From Prevotella sp902465605 (lineage in GTDB: Bacteria > Bacteroidota > Bacteroidia > Bacteroidales > Bacteroidaceae): a DNA stretch of 64,000 nt. The translations under genes were made by a program, and so were the position numbers. Within the stretch, counting starts at the first letter, position 1, and each line of letters opens with the position of its first letter. Location: contig CABQNT010000013.1 in assembly GCA_902465605.1 (NCBI GenBank), positions 14,684 through 78,683 on the forward strand, read 5' to 3'. The notes beneath the pieces are model-generated. The model saw only the letters and a program-made list of their open reading frames with translations, was not told where the DNA came from and ran no database searches. This document shows positions 51,885 to 62,425 of this stretch, piece after piece.

Positions 51885-52613
51885 ATGGTTATGCGCAAAA
51901 AATTATGGAGTCTTGCACTCGTCGTATGGCCTCTTTTCGCCACGGCAAAAGTAACATGGAACGTCAAGGGAGCATTGGGGACCAGTGCATTCATCGCCAA
52001 TAGTGGAGAATCTCCACGATTGTCCTATCGGCTGGGCGGGGGTATGGCAGTACCCTTGGGCCGCACTTTCTACTTCCAGCCATCCCTTTATCTGGCCAAT
52101 AAAGGTTTCAAGTTTAACGGATATTTCGGCAACGAGCAAATCAGTGATGCGCGCTATCATGTCAACATGCACTACGTTGAGTTGCCGTTGAACATTGTCG
52201 CCCACATTCACCTGACCGATGACCTCTACCTGAATCTCTACACAGGGCCTTACATCGCATGCGGTCTCAACAGCAAGGCCAAAGTCAGCATGGCGAATAG
52301 CGACTACAAACACACTTTCAAGGAGAATCTGTTTGAGCAAGGAAGCAAGATGCTGGGCAACAGCTATAACGAAGACAAGAAGCTGGTGGAACTACCCAAG
52401 TTCAAACGCATAGACGTAGGACTTCAATCTGGTCTGGAGCTGGACATCAATCGAATCATCATCGGAGTTGAGACAAGCATTGGACTCACCCCCGTAACTA
52501 ACCAACCCATCGTGAAGGAAGACGTTGTGTTGCAAGTGGTTCAAGCCTTACTCTTAGGAACCGCCACCCCCCATCATTTTGTGGTTCAAGCTACGGTGGG
52601 CTATCGGTTTTGA
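51885..52613 (+). CDS. Porin-like outer-membrane beta-barrel protein
   Basis: 242 residues. Signal peptide (LWSLALVVWPLFATAKV) then alternating beta strands of the OMP_b-brl type: WNVKGALGTSAFIANSGE, LSYRLGGGMAVPLGRTFYFQPSLYLANKGFKF, HYVELPLNIVAHIHL, LYLNLYTGPYIACGLN, and a final strand ending VGYRF with a terminal Phe, the usual signal for barrel insertion. It is likely an 8-stranded barrel of unknown role. An alternative ATG is at 51891. A 22-nt repeat array begins 18 nt after the stop. Confidence 0.8.
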   Translation: MVMRKKLWSLALVVWPLFATAKVTWNVKGALGTSAFIANSGESPRLSYRLGGGMAVPLGRTFYFQPSLYLANKGFKFNGYFGNEQISDARYHVNMHYVELPLNIVAHIHLTDDLYLNLYTGPYIACGLNSKAKVSMANSDYKHTFKENLFEQGSKMLGNSYNEDKKLVELPKFKRIDVGLQSGLELDINRIIIGVETSIGLTPVTNQPIVKEDVVLQVVQALLLGTATPHHFVVQATVGYRF

Positions 52614-52630
52614 GAACGACAGAACACGGT

Positions 52631-52740
52631 GTAGCATTGCGACATCAAACGCATTGACTTTGAATGGCAAACCCATTGACTTTGGACTTCAAAGTCAATG
52701 GGTTTGTGCACCAAAGGCATTGAGTTTGCAACGGCTTGTG
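52631..52740. repeat. 22-nt periodic array (5 units) after the porin-like gene
   Basis: Units at 52631, 52653, 52675, 52697 and 52719, each 22 nt. The third is a nearly perfect palindrome (GACTTTG-GACTT-CAAAGTC). The pattern TTTG-N5-CAAA recurs in phase. Confidence 0.85.
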
Positions 52741-52851
52741 GTTCAGTTATATAGAAGTGTAGTTTGTTATGTTTAAGACACAACGTATCAGTGCATCAAA
52801 ATACTCACGCAAGGTTTTGATACATCCGCCACAAAGCGATGAAATCATGCT

Positions 52852-53454
52852 TTATTTCAAGAACAACAATCGCTCTTCCAACGGCTCAAAAGTCTTCTCT
52901 CCCGGCTCGCCCGCAGGTACGCCAAAAGGCATCTGCGCACGGAGTTTCCAGTCGGCATCAATCTTAAATTCCTTGGCAACCACCTCATCAATAATCGGAT
53001 TGTAGTGCTGTAAGGATGCGCCGAAACCAGCATCTTCAAGGGCTGTCCAGATGGTAAACTGGTGCATGGCATTGGTATGTTCTGACCAAACAGGGAAATT
53101 GTCTGCGTAAGTGGGGAATTTTTCCTGCAACTGTCGCACGGGAGCTTGCGCTTCATAATATAAAATAGTGCCATAACCACTCTGAAAAGACTCGTTAATC
53201 TTCGCCTCCGTCTTGGCGAAAGCGTCGGCAGGAACGATGGCACGCAGCACGTCCTTGGTCAGCTCCCACAACTTGTGATGGCGCTCCCCCAGCAACACGA
53301 CGATACGTGTCGACTGACTGTTGAATGCCGACGGCACATGCTTCACCGCCTGCGCCACCAACTCACGGAGGGCATCATCTGTAATAGGCGATTCATTTTT
53401 CAATGCATAATAACTACGGCGATGCGCAACGGCATCTAAAAAACTTCTGCTCAT
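52852..53454 (-). CDS. Nitroreductase-family oxidoreductase
   Basis: 200 residues of the FMN-dependent nitroreductase fold, nearest to the small YdgI/Frm2-like group: FLDAVAHRRSYYALKNESPITDDALRELV at the N-terminus, VPSAFNSQSTRIVVLLGERH, then HQFTIWTALEDAGFGASLQHYNP and the C-terminal LRAQMPFGVPAGEPGEKTFEPLEER. It probably reduces nitro or quinone compounds in the cytoplasm; the natural substrate is unknown. Confidence 0.88.
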   Translation of the reverse strand: MSRSFLDAVAHRRSYYALKNESPITDDALRELVAQAVKHVPSAFNSQSTRIVVLLGERHHKLWELTKDVLRAIVPADAFAKTEAKINESFQSGYGTILYYEAQAPVRQLQEKFPTYADNFPVWSEHTNAMHQFTIWTALEDAGFGASLQHYNPIIDEVVAKEFKIDADWKLRAQMPFGVPAGEPGEKTFEPLEERLLFLK

Positions 53455-53819
53455 AATTCGTATTCTACTTTAGTTGGATGTAAAAAATAAACTTCTGACC
53501 ATCTATCTCATCAGAAATCCATGTTACAAATATATCAAAAATTCCGCACATCCCCACTCGTTCGGCAAAGAAAATATAGAAAAAATGGGGTGACACCTTA
53601 ATTAATATAACCTGTTTTAGCATGAAGTTTGAATGGAGCAGAACACAATGAACCTCCCACCAGCTGCCACAAACATTGCTGAGCTGCGATTGGATATTCT
53701 CTATCCCAATATTCTGTATGCGACACTAATCAATCACACCCTGTTGAAAACTCAGCAATGAGAGATGTTAACGACATGTGGCAGCAACGTGTTTACAGGA
53801 AAGTAAATTCTGTTAAAAT

Positions 53820-53852
53820 ATTGTTATATTAGTAAAAAACTTATTATATTTG
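53820..53852 (+). promoter_or_regulatory. Promoter of the protease-SusCD operon
   Basis: ATTG (53820-53823), 21 bp, TATATTTG (53845-53852), 17 nt before the first ATG. No other promoter-like site is seen until the window end, and gaps between the six genes are 0-20 nt. The remaining gap 53455-53819 has no gene that I can support. Confidence 0.65.
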
Positions 53853-53869
53853 CGAGTTGCAGTAAATAT

Positions 53870-55435
53870 ATGAGTACTATGTTCAGTAGAAAATCATTGA
53901 TTCCAAGTTTTATTTTCATATCATTTTGTCTCTCATCGGTGGCATCAGCCCGTTCAGCCGAACCATTTAATTGGTATCGGTCCAATACAGACTCTGTACA
54001 AGGAGCTGCTATTGATGCGGCAATTCAATACCTTTCAAAGTATCACCACAAGAAGCAAAAGCCAATCATTGTAGGAATTATCGATTCTGGTGTTGATACT
54101 ACCGTTGTTGATTTGCAGGATGCCCTGTGGAGAAATCCTAAAGAAATTGCGGGAGATGGCAAAGATAATGATAAAAATGGCTATATCGATGACGTTCATG
54201 GGTGGAACTTTTTGGGCACGGCAGACGGAACGTTTAACATGACCAGTGCTGGTACCGAAGAATATCGGCAGTTTAAACGTTTGTATCCAAAGTATAAGAA
54301 TATCAATCAAGTGAGCACTGCCGACAGTGCGGAATATCATTATTACTTGAAAATGAAGAAGAAAGCTGGGATTGCCAAGTATCTCCGCATGTACCAGTAT
54401 ACAATTATTAAGAACAAGGCTTTGCAAACCATGGATGCCTTGGTGCGCCGGTATTCTGCGATTGATACCATCACGCTCAATGGTGTGATGCATTTGCAGG
54501 TGCCAGACACGCTGTGGGAACAATCGGCAGAGAAAATTTATGCCGACCTTTTACGTGCAAAAACATCGATGAAATGGACGCAATTCGTTCAACAACAAAA
54601 TTCTCGTTTTCAATTAATGAAAACGAGAATTGACGGAATTGAGCATGCAAAGGATAAGCGTTTACTCATGGGAGATAATCTCTTGGATGAAACAGACCGA
54701 TATTATGGCAACCCTATACTAACCGTCGATGGTTGTTATCATGGAACCTTTGTGGCAGGTGTCATTGCAGGACAGGGAAAAAATGGCCATGAAATTTGGC
54801 AAGGAGTGTATCCAAAGGCCCAGCTCATGATTATTCGTGCTGCTCCCGATGGCGATGAGTACGATAAAGATATCGCCTCTTCAATTCGTTATGCGGTTGA
54901 TAATGGCGCAAAAGTGATTAATATCAGTTTAGGAAAATATACCTCTCCCACCCCTCAAATGGTGAATAATGCCCTTGCATACGCAGCCCAAAAAGATGTT
55001 TTGATTGTGCATGCGGCTGGCAATGATCACTTGAATGTGGATTCGGTCGATTACTTTCCCACAGGTTTGGATGCTCATGGTAAGTTCTATCCCAACTTTA
55101 TCAGGGTGGGTGCCTCTACTAAAAAGGGAGCTGTTTCCTCCTTGTCCAACTATGGAAAGCAGCGTGTACACTTATTTGCACCTGGCGAAGAGATTACTTC
55201 TGTTGTCCCAGGTAATCAGTATGCTACCGAGAATGGAACTTCTATTGCAGCTCCCATTGTAAGTGGAGTAGCTGCTTTGATAAGGAGTTATTTTCCAAAG
55301 CTGAAAGCATCGCAAGTAGTAAAGATTTTAATGAATAGTGTTCAGCCAATGAAAAATAAGGATGCAAGCATCAGTGGTGGTAGCTTAAATGCATTGCAAG
55401 CCGTAAAATTGGCAGAAAAAACAAAGCGCAGGTAG
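53870..55435 (+). CDS. S8-family (subtilisin-like) serine protease, secreted
   Basis: 521 residues. Signal peptide (SLIPSFIFISFCLSSVASA). Complete triad: D72 in IIDSGVD, H291 in YHGTFVAGVIAG, S458 in NGTSIAAPIVSGVAAL, with the oxyanion Asn in HAAGND (N385). A long insertion of about 150 residues (about 125-280), Lys/Tyr-rich and probably helical, separates D and H, which fits the Bacteroidetes S8 group. It has no C-terminal sorting domain. The stop directly precedes the next ATG. It probably degrades proteins at or outside the outer membrane, supplying peptides to the S9 peptidase and SusCD pair that follow. Confidence 0.92.
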   Translation: MSTMFSRKSLIPSFIFISFCLSSVASARSAEPFNWYRSNTDSVQGAAIDAAIQYLSKYHHKKQKPIIVGIIDSGVDTTVVDLQDALWRNPKEIAGDGKDNDKNGYIDDVHGWNFLGTADGTFNMTSAGTEEYRQFKRLYPKYKNINQVSTADSAEYHYYLKMKKKAGIAKYLRMYQYTIIKNKALQTMDALVRRYSAIDTITLNGVMHLQVPDTLWEQSAEKIYADLLRAKTSMKWTQFVQQQNSRFQLMKTRIDGIEHAKDKRLLMGDNLLDETDRYYGNPILTVDGCYHGTFVAGVIAGQGKNGHEIWQGVYPKAQLMIIRAAPDGDEYDKDIASSIRYAVDNGAKVINISLGKYTSPTPQMVNNALAYAAQKDVLIVHAAGNDHLNVDSVDYFPTGLDAHGKFYPNFIRVGASTKKGAVSSLSNYGKQRVHLFAPGEEITSVVPGNQYATENGTSIAAPIVSGVAALIRSYFPKLKASQVVKILMNSVQPMKNKDASISGGSLNALQAVKLAEKTKRR

Positions 55436-57676
55436 ATGAAAAAAATTATTCTTGCATTACTTTTAGCACCTCCGATTTTTGCTTGGGCACAACAAACAAA
55501 TTGGCAGCAGGTAGCATTACATACAGAAAAGGCAGTTAAAAAGCACTTGAGTAGTGATGTTTTGGCATCTCCGACATGGATAGATCAATCTACATTTGTG
55601 AATTATCACCGCATCGAGAATGGTCATTTGGTGCGTTATATCTTAGATGCAAAGACGGGGAAGCGAGAAAAATTAATTGCTGATGTACCTGCTTTCTTGA
55701 AGCAATATCAACAACTTACAGGCGATACGGCTTTTGGTAATAACCAATTACGATACCTGAACGTGCAATTTGTGAAAGAAAACAGTCAACTATTTACTTT
55801 TAAAAACAAAGGTACCACCAAGCTGTTCAATCGAGAAACAGGAAGATTGCAACTTCAGGAGACACCTAAAAAAAGCAATACGCTTGAGAGAAAAGACCGT
55901 CGGAAGTATTCCTATCAAACCGCTGATTCGGCTTTTACGATGCTTGGCGATCAATACAACCTTTACGTAAGAAACAACCTCACGGGAAAAACCAGGCAAC
56001 TTACCACCGACGGCAAAGCGTATGCATCGTATTGTCACCGTTCGGCGAAAGACACACTCGTAGGAAGCAACATCACTGGCAGCTGGTATGGACACCGATT
56101 TGTGTGCTTTATGCAGGACGATAGTGAGGTTGCCGACCTGTATATCATCAACGCATTGGCAAAACCACGCCCACGGTTAAAAACCAAAAAGATGCCCCTG
56201 CCCAATGAAAAACACGTGCGCCAATACAAATTGTTTTGGTATAATGCTGATACAGACGAGGCAAAGCTGCTACCTATAGAAAAGTTTAAAGACCAGTATG
56301 TAGAATTAGACGACCGCCATAACGGTCGTGACATCTACTTTACCTGTCGCAGTCGAGGGGTTGATACGTTACAATTATGTCATTTAGACGTACAAACAGG
56401 AAAGGTGAGAGCATTGATAACCGAGGTTTCTAAGCCACATCTTAATATTAACGAGATGAATTATCGGTTGGTAAATCATGGTGAGCAAATCATTTGGTGG
56501 TCTGATAGAACAGGACGAGGTAATTATTATCTCTATGATAAAAATGGTAAATTGCTCCATCAGATAACTCGCGGTGACCAATTAGTGGCGAGCACAATTG
56601 TGCATATTGACACACTTTCCAATACGATGATCTTTGCTGGTTACGGACAAGAAAAAGGTATTGACCCTAATTATCGTTTCTTTTACACGGTTACGCTCAA
56701 TGGTAAGCATCAGCAGCTGTTGACACCAGGCAACGGAACACATTCACTTGATTTCTCGGACAACCGTCATTACGCTATTGATACTTATTCGCGAATGGAC
56801 ATGCCACCCGTGTTTCAGGTGATAGATGTACGTCATCCAAGCCGCAGATACGAGATAAAGCGTGCCAACGAACAACTGCTTTTGGCAGCAGGTTGGATAA
56901 AGCCAAAGCTTATTTCGGTGAAAGCGCCCGACAAGAAAACTGAATTAACAGGGGTGATGTATCTTCCCTCCAATTTTGATGCCACCAAGAAATATCCTAT
57001 CATCTCCAATGTTTATCCCGGTCCACAAGCCGATCAAGTACCCAGAGCATTTGTGATTGATGACAATGGCAACCAAAGTTTGGCAGAGTTGGGCTTTGTG
57101 GTGATTAATGTTCAGCCGCGCGGCAGTTCTCCCATTCGTGACAAAGCCTTCTATACCTACGGTTATGGCAATTTAAGAGATTATGCTGTGGCCGATGATA
57201 AGCACACCATCGAGACGTTGGCTCAACGCTATCCGTTTATTGATCTTGCTCGTGTGGGCATTTATGGACATTCAGGAGGCGCTGCCGAGTCGGTGACAGC
57301 TCTGCTCACTTATCCAGATTTCTATAAGGTGGCTGTAGCAGCGTCGGGCAATCATGACAACAACATCTATATACAGTGGTGGGGTGAGACGTATCATGGC
57401 TTGAAACGTGTGCCCACCAATATGGAGTTAGCGCATCGACTAAAAGGTAAATTGTTACTTATTTCAGGTGATGTAGACGACAATGTGCCATGGGCTTCTA
57501 CCCTACGCATGGCGAATGCGCTGATTAAAGCCAACAAACGATTCGATTTCATGGTATTACCAGGCATGGATCATGCCGTGTACGGTCCTTATTATGACAA
57601 TCTGATTCGTTATTATTTTCGCGATCATCTGTTAAAACTCTCACCGAGAGACATTGATATAGTGAATCATCAATAA
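55436..57676 (+). CDS. S9-family prolyl oligopeptidase (DPP IV-like)
   Basis: 746 residues. Signal peptide (IILALLLAPPIFAWAQ). An N-terminal beta-propeller (about 40-490) with WSDRTGRGNYYLYDKNG-like blades leads to an alpha/beta-hydrolase domain. Triad: S613 in GHSGGA, Asp in GDVDDNVP (about 681), H713 in GMDHAVYG. DPP IV-type enzymes release dipeptides from peptide N-termini; specificity for Pro or Ala at P1 is assumed, not shown. Starts at the base after the S8 protease stop. Confidence 0.92.
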   Translation: MKKIILALLLAPPIFAWAQQTNWQQVALHTEKAVKKHLSSDVLASPTWIDQSTFVNYHRIENGHLVRYILDAKTGKREKLIADVPAFLKQYQQLTGDTAFGNNQLRYLNVQFVKENSQLFTFKNKGTTKLFNRETGRLQLQETPKKSNTLERKDRRKYSYQTADSAFTMLGDQYNLYVRNNLTGKTRQLTTDGKAYASYCHRSAKDTLVGSNITGSWYGHRFVCFMQDDSEVADLYIINALAKPRPRLKTKKMPLPNEKHVRQYKLFWYNADTDEAKLLPIEKFKDQYVELDDRHNGRDIYFTCRSRGVDTLQLCHLDVQTGKVRALITEVSKPHLNINEMNYRLVNHGEQIIWWSDRTGRGNYYLYDKNGKLLHQITRGDQLVASTIVHIDTLSNTMIFAGYGQEKGIDPNYRFFYTVTLNGKHQQLLTPGNGTHSLDFSDNRHYAIDTYSRMDMPPVFQVIDVRHPSRRYEIKRANEQLLLAAGWIKPKLISVKAPDKKTELTGVMYLPSNFDATKKYPIISNVYPGPQADQVPRAFVIDDNGNQSLAELGFVVINVQPRGSSPIRDKAFYTYGYGNLRDYAVADDKHTIETLAQRYPFIDLARVGIYGHSGGAAESVTALLTYPDFYKVAVAASGNHDNNIYIQWWGETYHGLKRVPTNMELAHRLKGKLLLISGDVDDNVPWASTLRMANALIKANKRFDFMVLPGMDHAVYGPYYDNLIRYYFRDHLLKLSPRDIDIVNHQ

Positions 57677-57696
57677 TCTATTTACATTCTTTTTCT

Positions 57697-60600
57697 ATGA
57701 GAAAAAAAACATTATTATTTTTTTGTTTCTGCCTCATCTCATTGGCAATCGTAGCTCAAAATCCACAAAAGAGCGATGCTATGGTGCAGGTAGTCACTAC
57801 CATTACTGACACAGAAGGCAATCCCTTAGGAGGTGCCACGGTGAAAGTAAAGGGTAAACCTGTCGGAGTGATTGCCGATATGGACGGTAAAATTTCGTTG
57901 TGGGTAGATAGAGGAAATACCATTACGGTGTCGTATTTGGGCATGAAATCTAAGACTATCAAGGTGACAAGCGCTTTGACAAAGAACATTGTACTTGAGA
58001 ATGATGCCTCGTTGCTTGACCAAGTGGTTGTTACGGGATATACTCGTACCACCAAGCGGCGCACCACAGGTTCGGTATCTACCATTACGGCCGAGGATTT
58101 GAATAAGAATCCTACCGCCAATTTGGATATGCTGTTACAAGGAAAGATGGCAGGTGTAGATGTCAAAGCACTCTCTGGACGTCCCGGCGAATCTGCCAAA
58201 GTGCGTATTCGTGGTACCAATACCATTACTGGAAATGCAGACCCGTTGTGGGTGGTAGATGGGGTAGCACTTCAAAAAGATTTGCCTACCATCTCGAAAG
58301 CACAAATGTTGTCAGGCAATTTCAGCGATATTTTTTCCAATGGCATTGCTGGTATCAATCCTAATGACATTGAGAGTGTTACTGTTTTGAAAGATGCATC
58401 GGCAGCAGCCATTTATGGTTCGCGTGCTGCAGGTGGTGTCATTGTGGTGACAACCAAGCGAGGAGTGGCAGGGAAGCTACGTATCAACTATTCTGCCAAT
58501 GCTACCATGGTCACTCGTCCACCACGCGCTGTCAACTTAATGGATTCGAAAGAGAAACTTGCTTGGGAGCAAGAACTGTGGGATGAGTACTCTAAACCCT
58601 ATTTCGAGAAGAACGAACGTTACCCTGTGATAGGCATTGTGGGCATGATTCGTTCGGGATATGGACAGTATAAGGGTATGAATAAGGAACAGCAGGATGC
58701 AGAAATCGCCCGCTTAGGCAGTCATACAACCAACTGGTTCGATGAGCTTTTCCGCAATTCTGTATCGCAAAGTCACAACTTGTCTTTATCGGGAGGTTCG
58801 GAGAAGAGTACCTATTATGTCTCTTTAGGCTATTCTGAGAATGCGGGATTGGTGAAGAAAACTGATTATTCACGCTACAACATCAATTCTAAGTTGGACA
58901 TCAAACCCAACAAACGTGTAAAATTGGGATTGTCATTAGATTTAGGTTGGCAAACGTCTAATAGTCCTTCTTTGGCAGTAGACTTGTTTAAATACGCCTA
59001 TTTTGCCAATCCTTATGAGCGTGTGTATGACGAGCAAGGGAATTATGCAGCTGATCAGACTTATTATAATATCATGCTCGCCAATGGTTCTAAATCAACC
59101 TTGCCTTTACCCGATAATGGTGTGAACATCATGAGAGAGATAAATAATACATCCAGCAAGACCAAAAACTTCTCTACAACCGTTATTGGAAACATCACTA
59201 TCAATATTATTGATAATCTTAACTTTGAAGGCTTAGGCTCATACAGCTACACAACGAACAATGGAGATAACATCAATGATAAAGATACCTATACAGCTTG
59301 GCAAGATCGTCCTTTCGATTTAAAGACATTAACCTCTAAGCGTACTTATTCTTCTATTGCACAAAGCTCTTCCTACAATAGTAGTTATAATTTGCGAGGA
59401 CAGTTGCATTACTTCAATACGTTTAATGACAAACATTATATCAGTGGGTTATTGGGTTCAGAAATTCGTGGACAATATGCAAAAAGTATCTTTGCTAAAC
59501 GCTATGGCTACGATCCCGTGTCTGGTAATTCTGCCATGCCAGTCTATCCAGAAGGTAAGACTTTTGAGTATAACGACTTGAAAAACTATGCTTTACTCAT
59601 GGATAATCTGTCGGGACAAAATATTGTAGAAGATAGATTTGCATCCTTTTACTTTTCTGCTGATTATGTGTATAACAATCGCTATGTATTTTCGTTTACT
59701 GGCAGAACAGATGGTAGCAATAATTTTGGTAGCAAGGAACAGTTCAACCCCACAGGCTCGTTAGGTCTGTCGTGGAATGTAGACCAAGAATCGTTTATGG
59801 AAAAGCTCAAACCTATTATCAGTAGCTTGTCTTTACGCACTGCATATGGGTTTACAGGTAACATCAATAAGTCGGTTCATCCACAAGTGATCATGGATTA
59901 TCGACAGTCTTTCCGCAAAACAGATACCGACTATTATCGTATGGGCTGGATAAAGAAGGCACCAAATCCCAATTTGCGATGGGAGAAAACCAAAGATATG
60001 AAGGTGTCTATCGATGCAGGATTTTTGAATGATCGCATCCGAATGACGGGCGAAATCTATAAACGCATAACGAGTGATGCGGTTTCAGAGGTGTTTATTC
60101 CTTATTCTACAGGATTCAGAAACCAATCGTTCAACACTTCTAAGTTGTCAAATACGGGTGCTGAATTCACCTTGTCGGCTAACGTGATTAAGCAAGACGA
60201 CTGGAATTTGTTAATCTCTGGAAACATCGCCTACAATAGAAATAGGTTGTTGGAGTACAAGTCTATTGTTTCAGGTTTAGGTGAAGGAATCTATGTGGGT
60301 TATCCTATCGGTTCTATCTTCAGCGGAAAAGTAGCTGGCATTGATAGTCGGTTAGGACTCATTACGTACGAGCCACGCCCTGATGCGGTATTTGAGACCT
60401 CTGCAGACCGCAACAATGCGGAAAATTATTTGTTCTATTTGGGTACTTCTAACGCACCTACCAATGGCGGATATAGCATGAGTTTGTCTTATAAGCGGTT
60501 GACATTGAGCTTATCTGGCACGTATTCTTTGGGCGGAAAGATTCTCAATCAGATCAACAGTCCTGTAGGTTATGGTTCTTTGAGTGGCACCCCAGTAGAA

Positions 60601-61005
60601 AAAATACCCTCACAAATGAACGACTTATATGTAAATCATCTCAATGTGACAAGGGATGTGGTGAATCGTTGGACCACAAAGAATCATCGAACCGATGCAC
60701 ATCCTCGCATTCTCGATGCGTATGGTAAATATTATGGTTTGGACAATTATGTGGTTTCCTCTCCAAAAATTACCAAAGCTTCTTTATTAGAAGACGTTTC
60801 TTATTTTAAGATTGGCTCACTGAATTTAGCTTATAGTTTTGACACCAAGTTGATTCAGCGCATTGGTTTAAGCTCGCTCAGTGTTTCGTTCACAGCAGAT
60901 AATATTTATACCTTTACCAATTATTCGGGAATCGACCCCGAGAGTCCGGGTGCAGTATATCCTATGGCACGTAGTTTCTCAATGGGTGTATTTGTTGGAT
61001 TTTAA
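57697..61005 (+). CDS. SusC/RagA-family TonB-linked transporter of the peptidase locus
   Basis: 1102 residues. Signal peptide (LLFFCFCLISLAIVAQ). CarboxypepD_reg-like domain (about 33-105), plug (about 115-260; VDGVALQKDLPTISK, IESVTVLKDASAAAIYGSRAAGGVIVVTTKRG), barrel ending SFSMGVFVGF. The signature SRAAGGV differs from the GARGANGV of the other two SusC proteins in the window. RagA of Porphyromonas imports peptides; the neighbouring proteases suggest the same here. Confidence 0.94.
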   Translation: MRKKTLLFFCFCLISLAIVAQNPQKSDAMVQVVTTITDTEGNPLGGATVKVKGKPVGVIADMDGKISLWVDRGNTITVSYLGMKSKTIKVTSALTKNIVLENDASLLDQVVVTGYTRTTKRRTTGSVSTITAEDLNKNPTANLDMLLQGKMAGVDVKALSGRPGESAKVRIRGTNTITGNADPLWVVDGVALQKDLPTISKAQMLSGNFSDIFSNGIAGINPNDIESVTVLKDASAAAIYGSRAAGGVIVVTTKRGVAGKLRINYSANATMVTRPPRAVNLMDSKEKLAWEQELWDEYSKPYFEKNERYPVIGIVGMIRSGYGQYKGMNKEQQDAEIARLGSHTTNWFDELFRNSVSQSHNLSLSGGSEKSTYYVSLGYSENAGLVKKTDYSRYNINSKLDIKPNKRVKLGLSLDLGWQTSNSPSLAVDLFKYAYFANPYERVYDEQGNYAADQTYYNIMLANGSKSTLPLPDNGVNIMREINNTSSKTKNFSTTVIGNITINIIDNLNFEGLGSYSYTTNNGDNINDKDTYTAWQDRPFDLKTLTSKRTYSSIAQSSSYNSSYNLRGQLHYFNTFNDKHYISGLLGSEIRGQYAKSIFAKRYGYDPVSGNSAMPVYPEGKTFEYNDLKNYALLMDNLSGQNIVEDRFASFYFSADYVYNNRYVFSFTGRTDGSNNFGSKEQFNPTGSLGLSWNVDQESFMEKLKPIISSLSLRTAYGFTGNINKSVHPQVIMDYRQSFRKTDTDYYRMGWIKKAPNPNLRWEKTKDMKVSIDAGFLNDRIRMTGEIYKRITSDAVSEVFIPYSTGFRNQSFNTSKLSNTGAEFTLSANVIKQDDWNLLISGNIAYNRNRLLEYKSIVSGLGEGIYVGYPIGSIFSGKVAGIDSRLGLITYEPRPDAVFETSADRNNAENYLFYLGTSNAPTNGGYSMSLSYKRLTLSLSGTYSLGGKILNQINSPVGYGSLSGTPVEKIPSQMNDLYVNHLNVTRDVVNRWTTKNHRTDAHPRILDAYGKYYGLDNYVVSSPKITKASLLEDVSYFKIGSLNLAYSFDTKLIQRIGLSSLSVSFTADNIYTFTNYSGIDPESPGAVYPMARSFSMGVFVGF

Positions 61006-61019
61006 AAGTTAGAATCAGT

Positions 61020-62420
61020 ATGAAAAAGATATATTTTATAATTCTCGTCGCCATGTCGCTTGTATCCTGCGACAAATACTTGGATATCAAACCTTATGGA
61101 AAGACAGTCCCTAAGACTCCTGAAGAGTTTTCGGCACTCCTTCATAGTCATCTCAATGACATGGACGAAGGTGGCTCCACTGGCTTCATGGATAATGTGG
61201 GTACCATTGTGAGTTTAGATGCTGGATGTGGAGATGATTTTGAGGCTTGTCTCACTGCTAACAGCGGTCAAGGGTTGCCCTTTTATGTGGGTAATCTTGT
61301 CGGTGGAACGTATGCAGCGGGCAAATATGAACAACTCTATCAGGTCATTCGCGATTGTAATATTGTCATAGACAACCTTGATGATGACGGCACTAAAGAT
61401 GCCAACACTATCTTGGCAACAGCTTATGGCTTGCGTGCTGTGTGTTATTATCAGCTGTTGCGTTACTTTTGTGAAGCACCAGTGCATGGAAAAATGGATA
61501 GTCAGTTAGGCTTGGCATTGGTTCAGACCTTCAATCTTGAAGACCGCCCGCTGCGAAGTTCAATGCAAGCTACGGTCGACTTCATCGAAGCTGATTTGAA
61601 AAAATCAATCAATTATCATTCCACCGATGCGTTGTACCGCTTTACAGAGCCTGTCTGTAAAGGCTATTTAGCTCGATTGTATTTTTGGACAGAGCAGTGG
61701 AGTAAAGTGCTTCCGTTGACAGCCGAATTGTTAAAAGCCTATCCAATTCTTCAAATCAATAATTATAAAGAGGTAATGGGTACGCCTTTCAAGGTAGGGT
61801 CAAACCAGCTCATCAAGGCTTACAGTACGTCATCGGGAAATAATCAGGATTTCCTTGCCACTACGACAGAAATCAAATACCGCCCAGTAAGTATTCGTTT
61901 TTTGAATAGTTTTAGTGTCTCTGACACGGCAAAAGATGTTCGTTACAAATTCTATGTCACCCCTGAACGTGTGGCAGTCAAAACATTCTTCTGTGGGTTG
62001 CGCTCCGAAGAGCTGAAGCTCATGCAAGCCGAAAGCTATTACCACTTGGGTAAAACCAACGAGGCTTTAGCCGAACTCAATGACCTTCGGTTGGCGCGTG
62101 TAAAAGATGCGCAAGCATGGACCATGGCAACGCTGCCACCTGCCAATTCTTATGAGGTGATTCAGGAGGATGCCGAGGGTAAGCCTCTCAACCCTTTGAT
62201 TTCTGCCATCCTACAGGAAAGACGTAAAGAATTGTTTTTAGAGGGGGACAGATTCTTTGAGTTAAAGCGAAATGGAACACCTGAATTCTGGACAGCTTAC
62301 CAGTCTATGAAGTACACCACACGCAAGTTCATGTACACTTTCCCCATCCCTATTGCAGAAATAGAGAAAATCAGCGGTTTGAAACAGAACCCAGGGTATG
62401 ACAAAATCATTACTTACTAA
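61020..62420 (+). CDS. SusD/RagB-family lipoprotein of the peptidase locus
   Basis: 466 residues. Lipobox SLVSC (Cys 17) then DKYLDIKPYGKTVPKTPEEF, a classical SusD N-terminus. TPR-like segments (QVIRDCNIVIDNLDD; TAYGLRAVCYYQLLRYFCEAPV) and the C-terminal ILQERRKELFLEGDRFFELKRNG and FPIPIAEIEKISGLKQNPGYD. It should close over the SusC partner encoded 14 nt upstream and bind its ligand. Confidence 0.94.
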   Translation: MKKIYFIILVAMSLVSCDKYLDIKPYGKTVPKTPEEFSALLHSHLNDMDEGGSTGFMDNVGTIVSLDAGCGDDFEACLTANSGQGLPFYVGNLVGGTYAAGKYEQLYQVIRDCNIVIDNLDDDGTKDANTILATAYGLRAVCYYQLLRYFCEAPVHGKMDSQLGLALVQTFNLEDRPLRSSMQATVDFIEADLKKSINYHSTDALYRFTEPVCKGYLARLYFWTEQWSKVLPLTAELLKAYPILQINNYKEVMGTPFKVGSNQLIKAYSTSSGNNQDFLATTTEIKYRPVSIRFLNSFSVSDTAKDVRYKFYVTPERVAVKTFFCGLRSEELKLMQAESYYHLGKTNEALAELNDLRLARVKDAQAWTMATLPPANSYEVIQEDAEGKPLNPLISAILQERRKELFLEGDRFFELKRNGTPEFWTAYQSMKYTTRKFMYTFPIPIAEIEKISGLKQNPGYDKIITY

Positions 62421-62425
62421 TTAAA